This document shows positions 27,948 through 36,833 of a stretch of 47,484 bases of DNA, one piece after another; the stretch's first letter is position 1; each line of letters begins with the position of its first letter. Source of the stretch: Desulfobacteraceae bacterium 4572_35.1. GTDB lineage: Bacteria; Desulfobacterota; Desulfuromonadia; Desulfuromonadales; Desulfuromonadaceae. The stretch spans positions 1 through 47,484 of the forward strand of contig NBLX01000007.1 of the NCBI GenBank assembly GCA_002084705.1. Reading direction: 5' to 3'. A program made the position numbers and the translations under genes. The notes below the pieces were generated by a model. That model saw only the letters and a program-made list of their open reading frames with translations, was not told the DNA's origin and searched no databases.

Positions 27948-28725
27948 ATGTTAATGAAAGACATATTAAAACAAGATGGCACTGCCCTCAGCTTCGAATT
28001 TTTTCCTCCTAAAACGGAGCAGGGCTGGGAACGCCTCTTTGAAAACATCGCCGAACTGGCATCATTGAAACCGGCGTCAGTAAGCGTAACCTACGGTGCT
28101 GGTGGTACCACTAGAACAAACTAACGAGTTGGTGTTGCGTATTCATCGCGAAACCGGGATCGCCTTGCGTGGCGATGCTCCACAGGATATGCAAAACTGG
28201 CAGGCTGGCAGTGATGGTTTTGATCATGCTATAGATTTGGTGAAGTATATTCGGCAGAATTTCCCCAATATGAGTATCGGTGTCGCTGGTTTTCCTGAGG
28301 GTCACCCGGAGATGCCTAACCGGTTGTTGGAGATTGACTATTTGAAGCAGAAAGTTGATGTGGGGGCGGACTATATTGTCACGCAACTGTTTTTCGACAA
28401 TCGAGATTTCTACGATTTTTGTGAGCGGTGTGAATTGGCGGGGATAGATATCCCAATTGTCGCAGGGATAATGCCGTTACGGACCCGTCAGGGGATGGCG
28501 CGGATGGCAGAACTGGCAGTTGGAGCTCGTTTCCCGGCGCCATTGTTGCGTAAAGTAAGCCTAGCCGTCGATGATCAGGAAGTTGAAAAGATCGGGATAG
28601 ATTGGGCAGCGGAGCAGGCGCGCGATTTAATTGCCAATAAGGTTAGTGGGGTTCATTTTTATACCCTCAATAGCTCTGTGGCAACCCTGGAAATTTTTAC
28701 CCGCCTCGGGTTGGATAAGCGCTAA
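27948..28725 (+). pseudogene. metF: 5,10-methylenetetrahydrofolate reductase, frameshifted and internally deleted
   Basis: 5' part 'LSFEFFPPKTEQGWERLFENIAELASLKPASVSVTYGAGGTTR' ends at TAA 28122; homology resumes in another frame as 'EQTNELVLRIHRETGIAL|RGDAPQDM...' with the expected AHLTC segment absent; the remainder 'KQKVDVGADYIVTQLFFDNRDFYDF...VSGVHFYTLN' is canonical. Confidence 0.85.
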
Positions 28726-28760
28726 CAACTTTCTTGATTACAAAAATTACACAGGTTGTG

Positions 28761-30632
28761 ATGAGGACACTACTGTTTTTTGTTTTTTTAACGCTGCTGC
28801 CGCTGCAATTGGTTGCTCTTGACTCAGAAGATCCTTACGCCATCATGCACGCCTACTATAAGGCTAGCGGTGGATTGAAACGCTGGCAGAATTTAACCAG
28901 TAGCTATTCTGCCGGTAGTGTAGTTTATGATGACCTGCAAGGAACTTTTAAATTGTGGGAGCATGATCCACTCCAATATCGTCTGGAAGAGGATTTTGAT
29001 GTTATCAGTCAGGTACATGGAGATAGTGGAGAGCGTGCATGGCGCCTGGATTACAACAACCAGCTTGAGTTGCCGCGCGATCCTGAGACATTAAATCGTC
29101 GTTTGCTGGCCAGCTATCTAAGCTCCTTCGAACACCTGCGCCACGATTCTTCCATTTTCACCCTACATATAGAGCCTCAGGCACAGATAGATGATCAACT
29201 CTGTTACGTAGTGCGCCTAGATAACACCATCAACAGCGATGTAACGCGCTACTTTTTCAGCGTTAAAAGTTTACGTTTATTGGCGACAAAAACCAGACAG
29301 CCGGATGTTGAAATATATACCAGTTTTAGCGATTATCGCTCGGTTGATGGTTTTACTATCCCGTTTCATCAAAGTGAAGATATAAGCCCACGTCAGAAAC
29401 ATCACGAAACTCAGATAACTTACATGGAGTTGAATCCGACCATTGCTAGTGCCAAATTTGCCGTACCCGATGCCCATCCTCCGGCAGTAACTTTCTGTCA
29501 TGATTCTGGTGGCGATACAAACAAAATAGAGATTCCGTTTTTCTCGGTTAACGGTATTATTTATCTGCAGGTTACAATTGCTGGTGATACCGGCTGGTGG
29601 CTGCTGGATAGCGGAGCTTCCAGTACCGTTATAGATAGTGATTATGCGCTGCGGCTGCGGGTTGAACCAAAAGGTTCGATAAAAGGTTTCGGCTATGGCG
29701 GTAATTTTAACCTCACTTTTGTTTCTTTGCCGGGATTAAGTGTAGCTGGCCGCGCCGGTATGGTGCAATTGGGTGCTCACACGGTGATGGCTTATAAGGA
29801 TTTGTCGGAATCAAGCTATGAGCCGACAATTAACGGTATTCTCGGTTACGATTTTCTCAGCCATTTTGTGCTGTGTGTTGATTATGGTCGCCAGATTATA
29901 ACCATGTATGAGCCTGACAGTTTTTTGCCTAAAGAATGTGATAGATGGCTAGATGCGCCATTGCAATACCATATGTTTACCCTGCCGGTGATTATTGATA
30001 ATAAATATGTTGGGCGCTGGAGCTTGGATCTGGGGGCGGAGCGCAGTTCATTTAATGCTCCTTATGTTCTCAGTTATCCTGAGTTAAATCGGCTGGCGCT
30101 CAATGGAGTTGAGTCTGTAAGTAAGGGGCTGGTCGCGCCGATTGTCGATCGTTTGGTTCGCTTTGCCTCTTTGCATATTGGTGATTTGCGCATTGATAAC
30201 CAGGTAATAAGCTTGCCTGGTGCTGCCGCACGGGGAAGTGCCACTATCGGCGAATTAGCCGGTAATTTGGGGGTGGCGCAACTGAAAAACTTTGTGTTAT
30301 GGCTCGATTATACCAGACAGCGAGTTTGTTTGCAGCGAGGCGCTTTGTTTAACCTACCAGAAGAGCTGGATAAAAGTGGTATGCTGGTTGGGCTTACCAA
30401 CAATGATGAGCCGATGATCTCATTTGTGGCTGAGGGTAGTCCTGCCGCCATTGCCGGAATTAAAGCTGGTGATTTGATTGTCAATATAAATGGTAAGGAT
30501 GCCCTTGAGCTTGGCGGGGTACACGCAATCCGTAAGCTGTTGCGTCGCCAGGCAGGTAATTGCTATACGTTTGTTTTACAGCGTGGTTCAGTTGTAGTAG
30601 ATATTGAATTGTGTCTTAAGGATATGTTGTAA
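28761..30632 (+). CDS. Exported retropepsin-like aspartyl protease with C-terminal PDZ domain
   Basis: Signal peptide; 'GWWLLDSGASSTVIDSDYA' and second 'GRWSLDLGAERSSFNAPY'; PDZ 'SFVAEGSPAAIAGIKAGDLIVNINGKDALELGG'. Confidence 0.85.
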   Translation: MRTLLFFVFLTLLPLQLVALDSEDPYAIMHAYYKASGGLKRWQNLTSSYSAGSVVYDDLQGTFKLWEHDPLQYRLEEDFDVISQVHGDSGERAWRLDYNNQLELPRDPETLNRRLLASYLSSFEHLRHDSSIFTLHIEPQAQIDDQLCYVVRLDNTINSDVTRYFFSVKSLRLLATKTRQPDVEIYTSFSDYRSVDGFTIPFHQSEDISPRQKHHETQITYMELNPTIASAKFAVPDAHPPAVTFCHDSGGDTNKIEIPFFSVNGIIYLQVTIAGDTGWWLLDSGASSTVIDSDYALRLRVEPKGSIKGFGYGGNFNLTFVSLPGLSVAGRAGMVQLGAHTVMAYKDLSESSYEPTINGILGYDFLSHFVLCVDYGRQIITMYEPDSFLPKECDRWLDAPLQYHMFTLPVIIDNKYVGRWSLDLGAERSSFNAPYVLSYPELNRLALNGVESVSKGLVAPIVDRLVRFASLHIGDLRIDNQVISLPGAAARGSATIGELAGNLGVAQLKNFVLWLDYTRQRVCLQRGALFNLPEELDKSGMLVGLTNNDEPMISFVAEGSPAAIAGIKAGDLIVNINGKDALELGGVHAIRKLLRRQAGNCYTFVLQRGSVVVDIELCLKDML

Positions 30633-30645
30633 TAGTTACTCAATT

Positions 30646-30668
30646 AGCGATTAAAAGTCGCTCTCACA
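30646..30668 (-). repeat. Degenerate REP-like element
   Basis: Reverse complement TGTGAGAGCGACTTTTAATCGCT resembles 20142-20166. Confidence 0.5.
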
Positions 30669-30757
30669 TGGAATGTCAGTAATGCTAACCTGTTTTGCAA
30701 TGTAAAATGGTATCGCAAAAAATTGATCTAAGTTGCCTCAATTAAATGGAGCAGAGT

Positions 30758-31660
30758 GTGGATATCCGACGTCTGGAAGTGTTTTGTAAGGTTGTTGATC
30801 TTGGTAGTTTTACCCGCGCAGCTGAGGCTTCACTGTTATCGCAGCCATCAGTAAGTGAACATGTGCGAGCATTAGAGGAGCAATTTGACGAAAAATTGAT
30901 AGATCGTCTTGGTCGGCGCGCCCAGCCAACCCATGCCGGAAAAATACTTTATCAGTATGCCCGGCGTATAATTCAGCTTAAAAATGAAGCTACCCAGGCC
31001 ATAGCTCAATTTCAGGGAACCCTTGCTGGTAAATTGGCGCTGGGTGCCAGCACCATACCCGGAGCTTATCTGCTACCCCGTCATATAGAAACCTTTAAAG
31101 AGGGTCACAGCTGTGTAGATTTGATGTTGAAAATTGCCGGTAGCTCTCACATTGTCGAAAACGTGCTGAGTGGGCAACTTGAACTTGGGTTGATTGGTAC
31201 GGTGTGGAAAGATCAACGTCTTGTGTGTGAGCCGATGTTTGCCGATGAGTTGGTGCTTGCCGTTTATCCAGAGCATCCATGGGCGCAGCGTAAAAATATC
31301 CTGGCAGCTCAGTTGCTTGATACCTCTTTCATTTTACGGGAAACTGGTTCCGGCACCAGAATCGAGATGACCAAGGCGCTGCGCACGGTTGGTTTGGAGT
31401 GCGGACATCTGCAGGTAGTCGCAGAGATGGGCAGCAATGAAGCGGTGCGGCAAGGGGTACGTGCAAAAATTGGGGTGTCAATTCTGTCGTTATTATCGGT
31501 GAGCGAAGATGTTGAGCGTGGGAATCTGGTTATTGTTCCTATCGAAGCTCTGACCATGCCCCGTTCCTTTTATCTGATCCAGCGTCACAATCGTCAGCTC
31601 AGTCCTTTGGCGGCTGAATTTTGTCGCCATTTACAGCAAAATCGTAAAGATTCTCAATAG
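30758..31660 (+). CDS. LysR-family transcriptional regulator
   Basis: 'DIRRLEVFCKVVDLGSFTRAAEASLLSQPSVSEHVRALEEQFDEKLIDRLGRRAQPTHAGKILY' HTH; LysR substrate domain. GTG at 30758 is preceded by GGAG; ATG 30746 is the alternative. Confidence 0.95.
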   Translation: MDIRRLEVFCKVVDLGSFTRAAEASLLSQPSVSEHVRALEEQFDEKLIDRLGRRAQPTHAGKILYQYARRIIQLKNEATQAIAQFQGTLAGKLALGASTIPGAYLLPRHIETFKEGHSCVDLMLKIAGSSHIVENVLSGQLELGLIGTVWKDQRLVCEPMFADELVLAVYPEHPWAQRKNILAAQLLDTSFILRETGSGTRIEMTKALRTVGLECGHLQVVAEMGSNEAVRQGVRAKIGVSILSLLSVSEDVERGNLVIVPIEALTMPRSFYLIQRHNRQLSPLAAEFCRHLQQNRKDSQ

Positions 31661-31707
31661 TAATCTCTCCCATACCTGTTAGTCTAATATAAGTATGTGA
31701 TATGTGG

Positions 31708-31749
31708 GTCAAGATTCGCCTTGACACAGCTGGAGCACTTTGTTTATAT
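31708..31749 (+). promoter_or_regulatory. Sigma70-type promoter with overlapping inverted repeat, upstream of pyc
   Basis: TTGACA (31721-31726), 17-nt spacer, TTATAT (31744-31749); inverted repeat GTCAAG-ATTCGC-CTTGAC (31708-31725) overlaps the -35. Confidence 0.65.
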
Positions 31750-31844
31750 GGAAGCTCTAAGTACTTGAAATAACAGCATTTTTTTAAGTTAGGCTAAAAA
31801 AAGTGCTTGAATTTTGGTCATGATTAAAAAAGGGGGGAATAAGC

Positions 31845-34800
31845 ATGGCAGTAAAAAAGTTTAAAAAGGTGATGGCGGCAAATCGGGGGGAGATTGCAAT
31901 CAGAATTTTCCGTGCTTGTACTGAGTTGGGCATTAGCACTGTTGCGATCTATTCTGAGGAGGATAAGGTTGCTCTGCATCGTTACAAAGCTGATGAAGCT
32001 TATCAGATTGGCAAGGGGAAAGGGCCGGTTGATGCCTATTTAGGTATTGATGAAATTGTTGAACTGGCGCGTGCCAAGGAGGTAGACGCTATTCATCCAG
32101 GTTATGGGTTCCTGTCGGAAAATCCGGAATTTGCCGAAGCATGTGAACGAGCAGGTATAGCCTTTATCGGACCTACTGCGGATATTCAGCGTCGGGTTGG
32201 TGACAAGGTTGCTGCCCGTCATGTAGCCATTGCGGCGGGTGTCCCTATTGTGCCGGGTACGGCAGAACCTGTTAAAACCGACGAAGATGCGTTGTTATTC
32301 GCCAAAGATTGCGGTTATCCGATAATGGTTAAAGCTGCCGCCGGAGGTGGTGGTCGTGGTATGCGGGTGGTTACCAATCGCGATGAATTGCTGGAGGGGA
32401 TAAAATCTGCATCCTCCGAAGCGCAGGCAGCTTTTGGAGATGGCACAGTATTTCTAGAAAAATTTGTTAAAAATCCCAAGCATATCGAAGTGCAGATCAT
32501 GGGCGATACCCATGGCAACATAGTCCATTACTTTGAGCGAGATTGTTCTATTCAACGTCGTCATCAAAAGGTTATTGAGCTGGCGCCGTCGCCATCGTTG
32601 AGTCAGGAAAAGCGGGATGAGGTGTGTGCGTTGGCGTTGAAGATTACCGCCGAAGTTGGTTATATCAATGCTGGCACCGTCGAATTTCTTCTCGATCAGG
32701 AGGGCAGTTTTTATTTTATTGAGATGAACCCGCGTATTCAGGTTGAGCACACCGTTACCGAGTTGGTAACCATGCGCAATCTGGTTCAGACCCAGATACT
32801 GGTTGCTGCAGGGCACAAACTTTCAGATTCTGGTATCGGTATTAACAGTCAGGATGATATTGAACTGCGTGGTTTCGCTATTCAGTGTCGGGTAACAACA
32901 GAGGATCCAACTAATAATTTTGCTCCAGATTTTGGCATCATAAAAGCTTATCGCTCTGCTGCAGGTTTTGGCGTTCGTTTGGACGCGGCAAGTGCTTATG
33001 CCGGTGCCCAGATTACCCCTAATTACGACTCATTGTTGGTCAAAGTATCCACATGGGGGCTCGATTTTGAGGATGCTTGTCGCACCATGAACCGTGCATT
33101 GCAGGAGTTTCGTGTGCGTGGTGTCAAGACCAATATTGGCTTCATGGAGAATGTTGTTACCCACGAACCATTTCTGAAAGGGGAGTGTGATACCTCATAT
33201 CTGGATAAATATCCAGAGCTGTACCATTTACGGGTAAAAAAAGATCGTGGCAACAAGCTGCTCAATTATATCGGTCATGTATCAGTGAATGGCTATCCCA
33301 ATATCAAAAAACGGCTCCATTTTAAAAACCTGTGTGCTGCTGATATCCCCGATATTCCGGTTGAAGCAATCCGCCCGCGTGGTACCCGCGATATTCTTAT
33401 GGCAAAGGGGCCAAAAGGTCTGGCCGATTGGGTACTCAATGAGAAGCAACTGCTCCTCACCGATACCACCATGCGCGATGCCCATCAGTCGATAATGGCA
33501 ACACGTATCCGTACCTACGATCTGGAAAAGATCGCTCGCGCCACTAGTTATCTGGCTGGCGGTTTGTTCTCTCTGGAGATGTGGGGTGGTGCAACCTTCG
33601 ATGTGGCCATGCGTTTCTTGACCGAGGATCCGTGGGAGCGTTTGGACCGATTGCGTGAACAGGTGCCGAATCTGTTGTTTCAAATGTTGCTGCGTGGTTC
33701 AAATGCCGTTGGTTATACCAACTATCCCGATAACGTGGTTGAAGATTTTGTCGCCAAGGCTGCCGCTGGTGGTATCGATGTGTTCCGTGTGTTCGATTCC
33801 CTGAACTGGACTAAGGGGATGAAGGTAGCCATGGACGCGGTGCAGAAAAACAATGCCATCTGTGAAGCCGCAATTTGCTACACCGGAGATATCACTGATC
33901 CCAAGCGGGACAAGTATCCCCTGGAGTATTATGTAAACATGGCCAAGGAGCTCGAGTCTATGGGGGCTCACATCTTGGCAATTAAAGATATGGCGGGGCT
34001 GCTCAAGCCTTTCGCGGCAGAAAAGCTGGTTAAGGCTCTGAAAAACGAGATCGGTATCCCACTGCACCTGCACACCCATGATACTTCCGGTAACGGCGGC
34101 ACCATGCTGTTGATGGCGGCTCAGGCCGGAGCCGATATTGTCGATACTTCGTTGTCATCTATATCTGGACTGACAGCGCAGCCAAGCATGAATGCTTTGT
34201 TGTCAACCATGCAAGGTACTTTGTTGAATCCAAGTGTCGATAACGACGGAATGCAGACTTTAGCCAACTACTGGGAGACGGTGCGTACCTACTACGAACC
34301 CTTTGAATCGGAGTTGCGTGCCAGCACTGCCCAAGTGTACGAACATGAGATACCGGGCGGTCAATATTCCAACTACAAACCGCAGGTTGAAGGTCTTGGT
34401 CTTGGTCATCGTTGGGAAGAGTGCAAGCAGATGTATCGCAAAGTCAACGACATGTTTGGTGATCTGGTCAAGGTTACGCCGTCATCAAAAATTGTTGGTG
34501 ATATGGCAATGTTTATGGTGCAAAACAACCTTGAACCGCAAGATGTTATGGAGCGTGGCCACGAATTGACCTTTCCGCAGGGGGTAGTTGATTTCTTTAA
34601 GGGGATGCTGGGTCAGCCTTACGGCGGTTTTCCGAAAGAGCTGCAGAAGATTATCCTCAAGGATGAGCAGCCTTTTACCCATCGCCCTGGTGAGTTTCTG
34701 GAACCAGTAGATTTTACCGCTAAAAAGGCTGATCTAGAGAAAAAACTTGGACATGAAGTGAAAGATCGCGACGTGTCATCGGCGGTACTCTATCCTGGTG

Positions 34801-35291
34801 TTTTTGAAGAGTTTGACCGTCATCGTCAGGAATACAGTGATACTTCGGTATTACCTACACCGGTTTATTTTTATGGTCTCGATGTTGGCGACGAGGTCAG
34901 TATTGAGATTGAATCGGGCAAAACCCTCATTGTTAAACTTACCGCAGTGGGCAAAGTGCATAGCGATGGTACCAGAGATATCTATTTTGAACTCAACGGG
35001 GAACCACGCCAGATTTTGGTAAAAGATTTGTCCGTCGAATCTGACGAAGCCGAACACCAAAAAGCTGAAAAAGGCAACGATAAACAAATTGGTGCGCCCA
35101 TGCCGGGTAAGATCTTCAAACTGAATATCAGTGTCGGTGATAGTGTAAAAGAGGGTGACACCCTAATTGTTACCGAAGCGATGAAGATGGAGACTAACAT
35201 TAAAGCCAAAATTGACGGCGTAGTAAAAGAACTGCCATTTGGTGAAGGAGATCAAGTGCAGCAGGATGATCTGTTGGTAGTTTTAGATTAA
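31845..35291 (+). CDS. pyc: Pyruvate carboxylase
   Basis: Biotin carboxylase ('KVMAANRGEIAIRIFRACTELGI', 'AAAGGGGRGMRVV'), carboxyltransferase ('DTTMRDAHQSIMATRIRT', 'HLHTHDTSGN') and biotinyl ('VTEAMKMETNIKAKIDG') domains in one 1148-aa chain. Confidence 0.99.
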   Translation: MAVKKFKKVMAANRGEIAIRIFRACTELGISTVAIYSEEDKVALHRYKADEAYQIGKGKGPVDAYLGIDEIVELARAKEVDAIHPGYGFLSENPEFAEACERAGIAFIGPTADIQRRVGDKVAARHVAIAAGVPIVPGTAEPVKTDEDALLFAKDCGYPIMVKAAAGGGGRGMRVVTNRDELLEGIKSASSEAQAAFGDGTVFLEKFVKNPKHIEVQIMGDTHGNIVHYFERDCSIQRRHQKVIELAPSPSLSQEKRDEVCALALKITAEVGYINAGTVEFLLDQEGSFYFIEMNPRIQVEHTVTELVTMRNLVQTQILVAAGHKLSDSGIGINSQDDIELRGFAIQCRVTTEDPTNNFAPDFGIIKAYRSAAGFGVRLDAASAYAGAQITPNYDSLLVKVSTWGLDFEDACRTMNRALQEFRVRGVKTNIGFMENVVTHEPFLKGECDTSYLDKYPELYHLRVKKDRGNKLLNYIGHVSVNGYPNIKKRLHFKNLCAADIPDIPVEAIRPRGTRDILMAKGPKGLADWVLNEKQLLLTDTTMRDAHQSIMATRIRTYDLEKIARATSYLAGGLFSLEMWGGATFDVAMRFLTEDPWERLDRLREQVPNLLFQMLLRGSNAVGYTNYPDNVVEDFVAKAAAGGIDVFRVFDSLNWTKGMKVAMDAVQKNNAICEAAICYTGDITDPKRDKYPLEYYVNMAKELESMGAHILAIKDMAGLLKPFAAEKLVKALKNEIGIPLHLHTHDTSGNGGTMLLMAAQAGADIVDTSLSSISGLTAQPSMNALLSTMQGTLLNPSVDNDGMQTLANYWETVRTYYEPFESELRASTAQVYEHEIPGGQYSNYKPQVEGLGLGHRWEECKQMYRKVNDMFGDLVKVTPSSKIVGDMAMFMVQNNLEPQDVMERGHELTFPQGVVDFFKGMLGQPYGGFPKELQKIILKDEQPFTHRPGEFLEPVDFTAKKADLEKKLGHEVKDRDVSSAVLYPGVFEEFDRHRQEYSDTSVLPTPVYFYGLDVGDEVSIEIESGKTLIVKLTAVGKVHSDGTRDIYFELNGEPRQILVKDLSVESDEAEHQKAEKGNDKQIGAPMPGKIFKLNISVGDSVKEGDTLIVTEAMKMETNIKAKIDGVVKELPFGEGDQVQQDDLLVVLD

Positions 35292-35329
35292 GCTGTTTGT
35301 TTTAGTCGTAAACAATATTATATCATTAG

Positions 35330-35366
35330 AGCCGGACTCGTATGAATATGGGTCTGGCTTTTATAT
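35330..35366 (+). terminator. Intrinsic terminator after pyc
   Basis: 10-bp stem AGCCGGACTC / GGGTCTGGCT (with G-U pairs), followed by TTTTATATTT. Confidence 0.75.
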
Positions 35367-35396
35367 TTAATTCTACGTGTCAGATCAAGAAATGGT

Positions 35397-36290
35397 TTAG
35401 TTTGTAGTGATTTTATGTACAGTGTCTCGACGGAGGCGGATATATGAAGGGAATTTGGGAATTCCTGATGTATAGTTTCCATAATACTTGAAGGTTATGC
35501 TTTCACCAATGGCAGGTGGATGCTCCCGCTCATGGTCGCTGAATCCTGAGCCTAAACGGAATCTGATGCCGTTTTCGAGTTCTACCAGTAATGCTCCAAG
35601 TCGGTTATTGTTTCGTCCTTTCCCCGGCAGGTGATCAATAACAGTTGCTTCTGCATCTTGGTAACTTTTTACTTTTAGTATTGAGTGGCTACGCCCCTTT
35701 ATGTAAGATGCATCTGCTTTGCGTACAATTAGCCCTTCACCCCCAGCTTTTTCAATTGTAGCAAGTTGGTTTTGAAGTTGTTTTGTATTGTGGACTTTGG
35801 TTTGTTTGATGATAAAGGCGTAATTGCTGGGATGGTCAATAAACCATTTTTGTGCTTTTGCTATGCGTTGAATGAACCCTCCAGCTACTGCTGGAGCGTC
35901 AAAAATGGCAAATTTTAATTTGAGCCAGTCTGCGTTGTTTTTTTTACGTTGTACAATGGCTATTGTTTGCTCAAAGGTGTTATGTCCGCCCCATAGTTCC
36001 CCTTCCAGTGGAAAATTTGGAAGATTTTGAGTGAAGTCTGCTGGTGGATATAGAAGGTTCCCATTTTTTGAATACAGTTGTTTACCGTCCCAATATCCGC
36101 GTACACCATCGAGTTTTTCACTCATTAACCAGCCGGTAACATCGATCTGAGTTGAATACACCCGTGGTAGCATTGGTTCGAAGGCGCAGGCGATACTTGA
36201 TAGAGATGATATTGAATATATCAGTATAAAAAAACACCAGGAGGTTAGGATTGCGTTTGTAGTGTTTTTTTTCTTGTTGAGATAGGGCAT
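35397..36290 (-). CDS. ATP-dependent DNA ligase with N-terminal signal/hydrophobic leader (Lig E-like)
   Basis: Adenylation motif 'SEKLDGVRGYWDGKQLYSKNG', 'PLEGELWGG', 'GGEGLIVRKADASY', 'ILKVKSYQDAEATV'; hydrophobic leader 'AILTSWCFFILIYSISSLSSIACA'. Confidence 0.9.
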   Translation of the reverse strand: MPYLNKKKNTTNAILTSWCFFILIYSISSLSSIACAFEPMLPRVYSTQIDVTGWLMSEKLDGVRGYWDGKQLYSKNGNLLYPPADFTQNLPNFPLEGELWGGHNTFEQTIAIVQRKKNNADWLKLKFAIFDAPAVAGGFIQRIAKAQKWFIDHPSNYAFIIKQTKVHNTKQLQNQLATIEKAGGEGLIVRKADASYIKGRSHSILKVKSYQDAEATVIDHLPGKGRNNNRLGALLVELENGIRFRLGSGFSDHEREHPPAIGESITFKYYGNYTSGIPKFPSYIRLRRDTVHKITTN

Positions 36291-36366
36291 CTAATTTCTC
36301 TGTGATTAAAAAATATGGCAAGGGGTGTTTTCTATGACCTGTTTTCCCCTTGCCATTCTGTTGAGT

Positions 36367-36648
36367 TTACTTAATGCAAACCTGTCCAGCTATTTTTTGA
36401 AGTGATTTTTCGCCAATTCCTTTTATATTACATAGTTCTGAAATTTTGTGAAATTGACCATGTTGCTCTTTGTAGTTGATAATTTTTTCAGCCATACTTG
36501 GTCCAACACCTTTTATCTCCTGTAGTTCTATTTTTGTGGCAGTATTGATGTTAATTTCGCCAGTATCTGCGGCCAGGATAGTAGCTGGAGTTGCCAAAAT
36601 TGTTGTTATTACCAACATTACCAGAGCTTTCTTGATTGTGTGTAACAT
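36367..36648 (-). CDS. ComEA-family helix-hairpin-helix DNA-binding protein, exported
   Basis: Signal peptide plus 'ININTATKIELQEIKGVGPSMAEKIINYKEQHGQFHKISELCNIKGIGEKSLQKI'. Confidence 0.92.
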   Translation of the reverse strand: MLHTIKKALVMLVITTILATPATILAADTGEININTATKIELQEIKGVGPSMAEKIINYKEQHGQFHKISELCNIKGIGEKSLQKIAGQVCIK

Positions 36649-36833
36649 TAAGACCTCCTTGTTTGTGTTGAATAATTAATAACCAGCAATAAGATAAGTA
36701 TAAATTTGATAAAGTGCAACATTTTTAATATTAAGTATGGTATAGATTCGTCCTTTGTTGCGGGGGATTATCGTTGTTAACGCGCTTCTATATTGATAAA
36801 TAAAATTTTTTTAAGTTATTCTTGCGGAACATA

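Noticed and set aside
27876-28124. metF TGA/stop as recoding or selenocysteine
   Set aside because: The in-frame stop is TAA, homology continues in a different frame, and a conserved block is missing; not Sec recoding. Programmed frameshifting is unlikely because there is no slippery site and the internal deletion remains.
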